From Symsagittifera roscoffensis (Eukaryota > Xenacoelomorpha > Acoela > Convolutidae), in assembly GCF_963678635.1 (NCBI RefSeq), contig NC_087071.1, positions 20,801,194-20,865,193 of the forward strand: DNA of 64,000 nucleotides, read 5' to 3'. The first letter of the stretch is position 1. Every line of letters starts with the position of its first letter. Positions 37,033 to 47,100 of this stretch are shown here, piece by piece. The notes under the pieces were generated by a model. The model was not told where the DNA came from, ran no database searches, and saw only the letters and a program-made list of their open reading frames with translations. Made by a program: the position numbers and the translations under genes.

Positions 37033-37953
37033 TGTAACATTCGCCCGGAAGATACATATCGACGGATAACAAAACTAAGTCTTAAGACGACTGGCTAGCG
37101 TCTAAACAGAGCTTTGCATGTTTTTCACCGTCTCTACCAAGCCAGTACTTTTCGGTGGTCTTTCTTACATCAGGCTGACAAAAACGTTACTGTTCTCCGG
37201 CTTCGACCAGAACGCTCAAATTAACTGAATTACATGCAAAAATAGTGAGCTCATGGCTGGGTCTCAGTATCCCCAGACCACGAGGTCACTCCTAAAAACA
37301 GGGCTACTACTTATCATATTACTATTGTTTTTGTTCAGTAGATAAAAATCATCATCTCCATCGAAGATGGATCAACCCTTTCCCCCAACTCCTAGCACCT
37401 CATCCTTGTCAAAACTAATCAAAATATCAGTTAAATTCAAGTCAGGACATGACAGGATGCTAAAAGTTTATGTGAGTTAATAAAAGTTTCCGTCCCGAGA
37501 CCCTTCCGGATTCTTGAATCCGCCGAATCAAGCTCCTTACTCTTGATTTCTTGCTAATCCGGAAGGCTGGTTCTCACCCTTCACCGTTGTTGGCAACGGC
37601 CTTGCAACTATTGTAGCAGCACAATAGTTGCAACTCGGAGCGTTCTCTGCTATTCTGTAGTTCGTTGTCGTTTTCCAATCTCGATTTTCGTACTGTTCGC
37701 AATCGCAGATAAAAGTTGTTCTGTTTTTTACTCGCTTTTTTGTTAAAATGGCCGTTTCAGCATTTCTCAGAAATGTGACGTCATCATTCGAATTTTTAAA
37801 AATTTAAAATACTAGAATATTCTAGCCCTCACCGTTTGGCTAAACGTTCCAATAACGTCGCTAATCCTTCGAAATCATCAACTCGGAAGGCTTACTGCTC
37901 AAAATTCGAATCCTGCATAAATTGTATTTTGGCCATTCTGGTCGAATGTCACA
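37033..37953 (-). repeat. 3' LTR of the giant element
   Basis: This is the downstream LTR in the sense direction and the one facing HCCS. It contains a perfect CRE palindrome TGACGTCA (37776-37783), a 14-bp palindrome CTAGAATATTCTAG (37812-37825, resembling a heat-shock element) and a cluster of hairpins (37502-37633). It matches the 5' LTR at a constant offset of 23713 bp without visible indels. Confidence 0.95.
37502..37633. other. Stacked inverted repeats in the LTR
   Basis: Three inverted repeats follow one another. CCTTCCGGATT (37502-37512) pairs with AATCCGGAAGG (37556-37566). CCGTTG and CAACGG form a 6-bp stem with a 4-nt loop (37584-37599). TTGCAACTATTGT (37602-37614) pairs perfectly with its complement at 37621-37633 over a 6-nt loop. 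The same structures occur at 61215-61346 in the 5' LTR. They would fold in RNA and resemble leader or R-region structures; the role is inferred only. Confidence 0.7.
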
Positions 37954-37968
37954 TACTCCCCGGACAGT
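37954..37968 (-). other. Polypurine tract of the giant element
   Basis: Immediately before the 3' LTR in sense direction the minus strand reads CTGTCCGGGGAGTA, then TGTGACATTCG of the LTR. GGGGAG abutting the LTR is the expected primer site for plus-strand synthesis. The 12-mer TGTCCGGGGAGT also occurs inside the element. Confidence 0.6.
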
Positions 37969-38772
37969 CCGGTCAATGTCCTCATTGAATCGCGCAATGT
38001 TCTAAATGGTTACAGTGTCATCGAACAGAATTTACAAAATGCACGAAATTACTTTTATCTACGTCACATCGACTCACTGCAGAATATAAATGGCATCATA
38101 CTACATCACTATAGCCTTCAAATTCTTTCATTAATCTGCACATTGAGGATATGACTTAAGATAAAACATATTTTCTGACTTCCAGTGTCAATGTCCCGAT
38201 TGAAACTTTTTCTCCTAGATTTAAAAGGTGTTGGCTTGCAGGACAGTCCTGCCAACCAACAAGCTAAAATTATCCTACTATGCTCCTTCCCTTCGGAAAT
38301 CTTGCTTGTCTATTGTCCTGAGTATTAAAACTAAGAAACTTTGTGGTTAGAAAGAACAATGCAACAACCTCCCTCCTCAAGAAGTTACTCAAGTTTTTCA
38401 TGTCACCACAAAGTTATCAGTCTTCCTAAGTGATTAAAAACAATCATGCAGGCTGGAATATTTAAATATACTCTTCCCTTAAGCCTTTCTAAATAAATAA
38501 TAAGTGAGTGTCTCTAAAGCCACTTCAACTAAAACCAAAATGCAAATTTATAAATGCAACAATTTCAAAACTCAACTAAATGTTTCAGTTTTCAATTACA
38601 ACTTGGTTGCTTGGTTTCTCACTTGAGTTTTTCACACACATAAAACAATTCTGAGTTTTAACTTTTCTCCATCATCCCTTTGTTTTCTTCTTTTTTCGTC
38701 GTTTAGAAGTTCTAAAACTTCTAAATTCTTCTAATTTTCTTTCTTGCTGCCTCTTGTTTTCTCGACCATTCG
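37969..38772 (-). other. 3' untranslated region of the giant element
   Basis: About 800 bp between the stop of the 770-aa ORF and the PPT. No further reading frame is recognisable. It is more AT-rich than the coding part and contains polypyrimidine stretches on the plus strand. Nothing else seen. Confidence 0.6.
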
Positions 38773-41085
38773 TCAATGCTCCATTTCCTCCTCCTGTGAC
38801 ACTGACTCCGCACTCTCGGTTTCCGTGTCTTGTAGCACGTCATTGACTATCCTGACGCTGTTGGAAGCCGTCCTCCAACACTTCTGCTCTTCCACCCTCT
38901 GTTTACAGCAAGGTAGGGGATCCACGTTTGATTCTCTGTTTCTACAGAAGCTGTTGTGGAGACACAACGTCACGTTTCTCTCCAAATCTTCTTTCAGCAT
39001 CTCTGCCTTCTCATTTCCACTACGCTCGCTCGTCCTGGAAATTCTTTTCACAGCGGTGGTCACTGCATTCCGATGGGTCACGAAAGCTCGCTTGAAAGCT
39101 CCTGCCCCAATGTCCAGCTGATATTCACTGTACACTCTGCCATGTTTCGACATATGCTTTTTCGCATACTCGTACAACCATGCAGTCATGTTAGCTCTGA
39201 ACCATGGCATCAATCGTTTTCTTGCCCATATCTTCTTCACTTCCATCGGAATGTTTAGAACTTTGCACATTGTCTCAAAAAGATCTAAATCTTTTAGACA
39301 ATCTAATTTCTGCAATTGTTCTCTCGTCGGTGCCTCCTGTCTATTATTTTCTCTCACATGAGCTTCCAGCCATCGTATCGCCATCATAACTCCCACTATC
39401 ACTATTGTTATGGGCTGTGATGAATCTGGTAAACCCATGGAGAGCAGCTCTCCAGAGTCCCAGATCAACACCAAATTACTACGCTTGGGATACCACCAGG
39501 TCTGCAGCAAGCAGTGGCAAGGAAATTCGTCATGTGTCAACATGATGCTCCTCCAATTGCGTTTTCCTGAAGCTTCCAGCAATGGTTCCACTTCCATCAT
39601 CACTCGGTGGATTTCATCATTCTCATCTACTGCATTGTAATCTGTGACAGTTGATCCTCTCTGTTTCTGTTTTTCAAAGTCACTGAAGTTCCCGCTCACA
39701 TATCCCATGAACTTCTTTCCTAGTATTGACTCCAACTCCTCTTTGGTTCTCTCTGGAACTGCTGAGAACATCTTACATAGTAACTCGTAAGACTTTTCAG
39801 ACATTCTCGCCAATCTCACGCACTTTGGCACTGAGAAAGCTTGATCCACGATCGTTCGTGTACTCTTCACGTCCACAGCCACGAAATGTACAGGGTATCT
39901 GCTCTTGCACATTGGAGCCAACGTTGAACCCACCAAATATCGTGCCCCTGATGGTCTACAATAAGTTTCGCTGTGTCTGATGTTCATCTCCGTTTCGATT
40001 GCTTCCCTCCATTTTCCTATATACTTCTGCTCAGTCTGCAGAACTCCTGGGAATACTTCTACGCTGATGGCTGTGACCATCTCATGTTTCTGTTCTAGAT
40101 TCAATAGTGACTCTAAATAACCAAACATGCTGTAGAATCCTAGTGCTGTCACTAGATTCACATCGGTTCCTCCATGGCAATCTGCTATCAGTTCCGTTTC
40201 CGTTCTTGCTTTCATCACTACATTTCCAAACAATACCGTCAACTGCTTGTGTTGTTTCTCCAGGGTTTTCACACAGTCTAGACTTCCACAAACGTGACCC
40301 TCTAGTCCACAGACTTCCGCCAGACAGCTACCAGGTTTAACCCAGTCTTCTGGTCCCCAGCCAGGCAACTCCACTCTATCTTCTCCGTTGCTCTTAGAGG
40401 CTGTTATCATCACATTATATATGATGTTGAGGTCACGCAGGTTACAGTCCGCATTCAGTTCCCTCTGTATGTCCTGTGTCGCCCGTAATATTGAGTCAGC
40501 GTTGGGACTAGGACACCACGATGGCTTCATCAATTCCCACACTGCCATCAAGCTCGTTCTCAGTAATTCATCTGAGAATCCCAACCCAAATTCCACTCTC
40601 TTGTCGGATTTTGGTACTGAAGGTGCAGTCACCTCTTCTTCCAAGACCAATCCCAATTTGGCCTGTGGATTGTTAACGCTCTTAGTCGTCACAATTCTGG
40701 ACGTCCAGAATCTTAGTAACACCGCCTGCTCATAATCAAAGAAGCAATCACGTATGTCTTCACTCAGGAAAGGATTGTACGCTATCCCTATGATCCCGGA
40801 TACATAGCTATATGGCTTCTTCTTGATCGGTCCACAGTATTCACTGGATTTCGGCAATGCTCCCATAGATTCTTTAGTGAGCCTCAACTCCTTGTTTGAG
40901 AATCTCCTGATCTCGTCTATCTTTTTCATGGGTTCCAATTCTTCAGGTTCTTTCATGTTCACCCTCATCGGTTTACTTTGCTGCATATCCAGCATTGCTA
41001 GTAAGAACATGGCTTTCGTTCGCTCACAAGTGCTTAATGCAGGTACTGAGATCTGCAGGTACTGCAGATAGCACATTAAGCACAT
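38773..41085 (-). CDS. Giant-element 770-aa ORF (C-terminal part of the downstream polyprotein)
   Basis: I do not recognise a whole-length family. The ATG at 41085 lies inside a short duplication that also covers the end of the 2231-aa ORF, and the first 20 residues look like duplication-derived sequence. Residues about 512-575 (IMLTHDEF, LVLIWDSGELL, PITIVIVGV) align in order with the second SGNH-like module of the 2231-aa ORF (IMVVANSEF, VIMLAAVDLDLL, PITIVFAGI), which suggests a third, degenerate copy of the fold. A cysteine-rich stretch (CLAEVCGLEGHVCGSLDC, about 254-271) could bind metal. The C-terminus is acidic (about 750-770). Codon use resembles the 2231-aa ORF. It is probably the end of one protein of about 2980 aa rather than a separate gene. 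Confidence 0.7.
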   Translation of the reverse strand: MCLMCYLQYLQISVPALSTCERTKAMFLLAMLDMQQSKPMRVNMKEPEELEPMKKIDEIRRFSNKELRLTKESMGALPKSSEYCGPIKKKPYSYVSGIIGIAYNPFLSEDIRDCFFDYEQAVLLRFWTSRIVTTKSVNNPQAKLGLVLEEEVTAPSVPKSDKRVEFGLGFSDELLRTSLMAVWELMKPSWCPSPNADSILRATQDIQRELNADCNLRDLNIIYNVMITASKSNGEDRVELPGWGPEDWVKPGSCLAEVCGLEGHVCGSLDCVKTLEKQHKQLTVLFGNVVMKARTETELIADCHGGTDVNLVTALGFYSMFGYLESLLNLEQKHEMVTAISVEVFPGVLQTEQKYIGKWREAIETEMNIRHSETYCRPSGARYLVGSTLAPMCKSRYPVHFVAVDVKSTRTIVDQAFSVPKCVRLARMSEKSYELLCKMFSAVPERTKEELESILGKKFMGYVSGNFSDFEKQKQRGSTVTDYNAVDENDEIHRVMMEVEPLLEASGKRNWRSIMLTHDEFPCHCLLQTWWYPKRSNLVLIWDSGELLSMGLPDSSQPITIVIVGVMMAIRWLEAHVRENNRQEAPTREQLQKLDCLKDLDLFETMCKVLNIPMEVKKIWARKRLMPWFRANMTAWLYEYAKKHMSKHGRVYSEYQLDIGAGAFKRAFVTHRNAVTTAVKRISRTSERSGNEKAEMLKEDLERNVTLCLHNSFCRNRESNVDPLPCCKQRVEEQKCWRTASNSVRIVNDVLQDTETESAESVSQEEEMEH

Positions 41086-41121
41086 TTAACACAAGTGCTT
41101 AATGCAGGTACTGAGATCTGC
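41025..41121. repeat. 65-bp-offset direct duplication at the ORF junction
   Basis: A 32-bp segment starting CACAAGTGCTTAATGCAGGT at 41025-41056 recurs at 41090-41121, with 33 bp of scrambled filler between that contains part of the same sequence inverted (CATTAAGCAC). The 65-bp offset is not a multiple of three. Both flanking ORFs therefore carry the same peptide QISVPALSTC in their own frame and break here. Confidence 0.9.
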
Positions 41122-44100
41122 TCTATCAGGAATCGAATGAAACAGAGAGCGTCTCTCCGCTTTGCACACGCTACTGCTGCTCCCTCCTGGACTATCAGAT
41201 CCCTCAGATTCGTCATAAGGAAAACTTTTTCCTCCTTTGATCTCTTCCTTTCTTCCGAATCATATTCTTCGCGAGTCAGTCCCATCATGCACCAGGCGAG
41301 CCTGAGTTGTAATTCTGTCCTTACGTAAGGTACTGCCACGAGAGCATGTATTCTTGGCGTAGTCCTCATTTCTTCTTCGAAATACCTCAATACTACTGCT
41401 TTCCATGGAAGGCTCACTAACTGCTCGATCGTCTCCGCCTCTACGTCAGACGACGCCAAAGTTCCATACGCCTTCTGCTTGAGGGTGGTGCCTTGCAACA
41501 TCATTTCCAGATAACCCTCCATGGCTTTTTCGTCTTCCAGGGCCACTACATACCCTCTAGCCGAGTTCCGGTATTCCAACATCTCCATGTATCCACCGGT
41601 GGGTTCATCTATCGACACTGTCTCCGACACTGTTAGTCGGTTGTATTCCACTGGTGTCAGTTGTCCTGCAACACTCCCTTTTCCATGATTCATGGGAGAT
41701 GGTTTGAAGTCCCTCATTTTACTCTCTCCACATTGACTGAGTATTTCCATTTCTAAAGTTGCTCCAGTCAGAGTGCGGTCACTCCTTTTGGATTTATAAC
41801 CGGTTGACTTTATCCCCGCCATGAGAATGGGTGGCACCATCGCTATATCAGTTAATATTCTATCTGTGCCAGACAATTGATAATCACCTTGCCCCAAATC
41901 CATGACTTCCTCGACTCGTTTTCTTTTCGCTGAGTTACCAGCTTTCATCGATATTTCCGAATCCACTTTCGTCTTTCCAATCCTCCTCGGCATCACTCTG
42001 CTGCCTAACTTCATTTTCATCGCATTGATTTTATCAATCACCATTTTCGATCGCATCGTTCCTCTCCTGATCCTTGACAGGTACACCACCTCTCCTTCAT
42101 TATCCTGCGGTGTCATCTTGATGGGAGACTTCGCTTCACTCTCATCAGTGGCTGAGTCGATCAATAACTCACTCAGTCTCCCTTCACACTCATCAAGCTT
42201 GTCAAGTACTTCTCTCATCAAGGGTTGATTGAGACCTGTTTTGAGAATGGACTGGGTCCCATAGCTCTGAATCACAGTCCAGACTTCTTCCATGAACGCC
42301 ACTCTGTCCAGCTTACATCCCGTCCTACTCTCGTGGTCTCGGTGATGTACTTCCCATTCTTCTTCGGGTAGCGTTCCCAAGAAAGGTACTCTGGCTGAGG
42401 CCTCTATTCTTCTCCTCCGAGGTGATTCCATGAGGATTCTCTGATCGTTATTTCTTGTATTGCCAGGAGAGCTGCTCTCCGGCAAATTCCGTTTCATCTC
42501 CTCAAAGGCTGACGGAGGTTCCAGTGTCGAGATGCCTTCATCCGCTGGCTCAGTCGTTTCCAACGTGTCTGCATTATTCTCAAGATCACTGAAGATATTG
42601 AAATCCAGGCTGGATGTTCCTCCTGTCGATGCCCTGTCGTCCTCCCCACCAGCTTGATCTTGTTGCATGGGTTCTTCAGTCTGACGGTTTCCACCCTGTC
42701 CGTCATCTCCTTCTGACTTGTCCCTATTCGAGTTCGATGGTCCTTGTTTGTCATTGTCAGCTTCTTCCTGGAATCTCGGTGTGAGCAATGTACCGGCTGA
42801 TTTATCTTCCTCTTCTCCATGGACCACTTTGATTTCTTCGCAGCCGAAGGGTGCTAGGAAAATTCTCGTCTGCAATACTCCCGCAGCTTTCATCTCTTTT
42901 CTCACACTGGTCAAGATTACTGAGGCTTCAGGCAATTCAGTCCTGCCTCTCATCCTCATTGGAGCTAAGCCTAGTCCCCTCCATTCCTCATCAAATCCTT
43001 CAGGCTTGGGAGTAGCGGCGTTGCTTATTCGCCTTCTCGTCGCTTGATCCGTGTACGCAAATCGTGTGTACTGTAACACGGCGGCATTCCTCCCCACGAA
43101 GTATGGATCCATCGTCGCCGAGAAATTCCCTACTCTCCTTTCATTGGTTTCGAATGCTCTCAACCTAGGAGTTTGTACTACGGAGACTGCTCCGAGCAAC
43201 ATCCTTCTTATCAGAGGGAATTCAGGGATTGCCTCGGGTAGCTTCTTGTAATCGCCCCAGTCCTTCGTCTCTTCTCTCACCTTGTGATACGCTGCTGTGA
43301 GACGAGGCACTCTGGTCATTTCACCATTCGTTTTGTCATAGGGCCTCAGATTCCAAAGCTTTGGAAACACCTCGATGTGCCCTCTTTCTACTTCTCCCAT
43401 GCGGTCACAGAAGTGATCGTCAAAATTGATGACTGTCATCTCTGGCTCCGATATTTTCGCAAATAACAGATCTTCACTCATGAGCTCTCGCAATGCGTGC
43501 TGCTCACACCAGTTCAGTGTACTACCGTCCACTGCCGATATGAGGTTCAGGTGCAACACCGACCTCCTATATGCTTCCACTTTAACGTCAGGGAACGCAA
43601 AGGTGACTGCTGGTCCATAGATCACTGTCACGAACTCCGTGACTCCTCTGATCAGTGCCAAGGGATCGATTCTCATAGCTAAGCTCAAATCTGTTAACAG
43701 CGGCATGCCTCCAACATGTCGTCTAACATCTTCCTCTCTTTCAATTGTCTCGTCTTCTCCGGTTCCAAAGCGATTTTGCTGCAAGAGATACTGGATAAGA
43801 GTGTGTCTCAGATCTCTTATTTTGTTCCACGAGTCTGTGGATTTCTTCATATCCAGATTCCTCACTCTCTCTTTCATCTGCTCTGGACAACGTGCCAGTT
43901 TCATCAGTCCTCCCAAGTTTCCGTGGGTTATTGCGATCAATGTCAGAAGTCCATCTAGTCGCAGGTTCTGTATTCCATCCGTAAGCAGTATCACCGGTCC
44001 TTTCACGAAATTCTCCGCTCCAAATGTCACAAACAGGGCTATTAATTCCACTATCGATACTTTCACTACCGCTTGGAGGAATTCCTTTATCAAGTAGTGC

Positions 44101-47100
44101 GAGACTTTCGGGTAGACTTTTGCCAAGAAGGACGCGGTCCATCCGGCTCCCAACCCTTCTAGCATGCTGTCTGTCCTTTCAAATCCCTCCTGTCCTTTCA
44201 CTTCCTGGGTCCAGAAGATTTCCAGAGTAATCTGACACATTCTGTTCACGAACTCAGCTGTCTTTTCTCCGGCATTTTCCGCCAGGTTCACCTCCTTCAA
44301 CAAGTAGGCGTGTATCTTAGTGATCATTACTGGGCCTTGCTGAAAAGCATCTGCACCCAATGCCGCTACTCTCGGATTCAGGTGTAGCCACTGGTTTGCT
44401 TCCGGCTTGGTTCTCAGCACCATCGCTTCCAGATGAGCTCTCGTCTCCAGTGAATTTTTTCTTCTCGTGTCTTCACTCGCCACTTCCATTGCTCGGAACC
44501 ACAAGTCGTTGGACATCGCCGTGATCACTCGATGGTCGTCATCTATTCCTGGTTTCAGTTTGAGTTGCCGACTGAAGTTGGACAGTTCCAACCCCAGCAC
44601 TTCGTCCAACACCAACATGTGTAACGCGTGGTCCTTGAACCCTCTCATCGCGTTTGAGATATCTGACCATACTGCCGGCAGTTCAGCCTTAAGTGGCCTC
44701 AGGTTCTCCATTTCTATCATGCGATTCGGGGCTGATATGATCACATCATATTTTCCCTCCGAAAGTAAGGCTACCATTGCATACACAAATTTCAGTCCAT
44801 CCGGGAGATATGCATATCCCGGAGACAACGCAAATACTACTCTCAATGTCACTTTGTTGAATGATCCCTCCTTTGTCGCGTCTACCACTTCACCCATTGA
44901 CTCCAGGATGTCTTTTATCGCGGGCCATACTGCGTTTTCTGCTGTTGCAGGATCTCTGAGCCTGCTCAGAAAACCTCTACTGTGTAGATGGTCATTGATG
45001 CCAGCAAACACAATCGTTATCGGGTTCATTTCTGTCTGCCTTTGTACCCCTATAGCCAATGACACTGATTGCAATAGGTCTAGGTCAACTGCGGCCAGCA
45101 TTATGACGTCCGGCCAAAACAAAGACTTAGAGGTGTACACGAACTCTGAATTCGCTACTACCATGATTTTGGCCTTTCTCATCTCTGCTTTGTCGTAGGC
45201 GGCGAAGATGGTCTCATCTTTCTTTATCGCTGTCAATCCGCCATATCTCTGGGCATCACCATCTTGGTTCACTAGTTTTGGGTACACTCTCTCCTTCACA
45301 TGACCAGGTGGTGTCGTCAATTGCCTAAATATCTTCACGTGTTGTCCAATCGGCGCTCTCGCCGTCAGGAATCTTCCTGGCCTTTCTTCACGATTCCTCT
45401 CATCATGGTTCAATCTCACATCTTGCAATGGTCTTGCATTCACAGGTCCTATTGTGTTGTTGGAGGGCAGTCCCTCCAAGTCGGCAAACCTCAAGGCCGT
45501 CGTGGAGCTGAAATTTATGCTAGCGGCTATCAACCAGTCTACGCCGGTTATCGAGTACAATCTGCTGACGGATAGCGTCGCTCCATTCAGCATCCTCCTT
45601 GCATCTTCGATGAAGCTCACTCTCTGTAGGTCCAGCTTCATTAGTTCTTCTTTGTATATATGCCAAGGAGACGGTATGGATCGCGACCACATCAATGAGC
45701 CTCTGCTCGGTCTCTCCTCTCGACTGGTACTCGTCGTCTCCGATCTAGTGTCCGATCTGGATGTGCCTGCTACTTCCTCGATTGGTTGGTTGACAGGTCC
45801 TATCCTTTTCCTAGGATGGATTGTCCTCCTCATCGGTGCTTCTCCCAACCGATCTTGTACGTCTGTTCTTCGACCTGGTTCACTGGAGCTTTGTTGCCGG
45901 TAATTTATGGCGGCTGGGACCGTACCCAAGCGTGTTTCCAGGTTAGGAGGCACAAAGGTGGTGATCACCGTATCACTCACCGTTCCCTCTTCCTTCAGCA
46001 CTCCTGTGTCAAAGAGTTCTGCTTCCAGCTCATCCAACCGTTCTTGGAAGACTCGATTCAACCAAGCTTGTCCTTCGACACTGTCGAAGTGGATGCCATC
46101 TGTGGTCAGTCTGGCTTGATCCATGGCTCTCAATTCATGTTCAATGTCCATGAGGATCATTCTTCCGGCGTTTCGATTTGCTAGGTTTCTCAAGATGTTG
46201 TTCCATCTCATGACTCCCTCGTTGTGCCTTCTTCCTGATACTGTCAGGCTTCTTGTGTTCATTGGCACCGTGCAAACGGTCAGTACCGCGCAACTGAACT
46301 TCTGCCAGAGAGTAGTAAACAAACACACCATCATTGCTTCCCACAGTGCTTCCTGCTCATCTGATCCTCTGGAGATGTCATTCGTCCCAACTAAGATCAT
46401 CACATTGGGTATCTTCCCTGGATTCATCAGCTCCACCATGCGATATAATTGGGCAATCGTCGCGCCTCCAAAGGCCATCACCGTGGTGACCCATGAGGTC
46501 CTCAAATTCGACAGCACTCTGACTAAGCTGTCTCCCAATATCAGGTGGGATGTCCCGAGTGGTGGTTGCTGCAGGTTCACAGCCGGGCTCCAGGTAGCTC
46601 GATTGAAGCAGGCTCTCGGATCTGTCTCCGGAACTCCCGTGAAACTATACTTCAATTGATTATTCTTCTGCACGTCTATTACACGAGACACTTTCTTCGC
46701 TGGCATCTTCCTTACTTTCCTCTCTGGGATTCTCGAGTTCCCCATGAGTGGTGTCACGTTACTCATCCCGTTACTCATCCCTTGTCTGATTACTGTCTGG
46801 GAGAGTTGTACTCTGCCCGTATCGTCAATCGTTCCATAGGGTGCAGTCACCCCGGAACCTGGTGCATTCTTGTTAGCGACCAATCGTCCAGCGGTCTCTA
46901 TCAGTTTTCTCACTGTCTGTTCTACGACGGGATCACCCAAGGTGTCACTAGGATCCGGGATTGTTACTCGGTTCGTCTCTGCTGGAAGCCGTGTCTCCGT
47001 TGTTTGACTCATTTCTCGAGGTGTCAAGAGCTCCATCGGGGACTGCCCACGAGGAATATCCCTTGCAGGTATCATTTTCTCAATGGACGTCGTCAACGCC

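Noticed and set aside
43639-44097. Long plus-strand open frames (also at 44467-45198, 48211-48939 and 52673-53071) opposite the giant-element ORFs
   Set aside because: They are antisense shadows of clearly coding minus-strand frames with intact motifs and have no motifs themselves.
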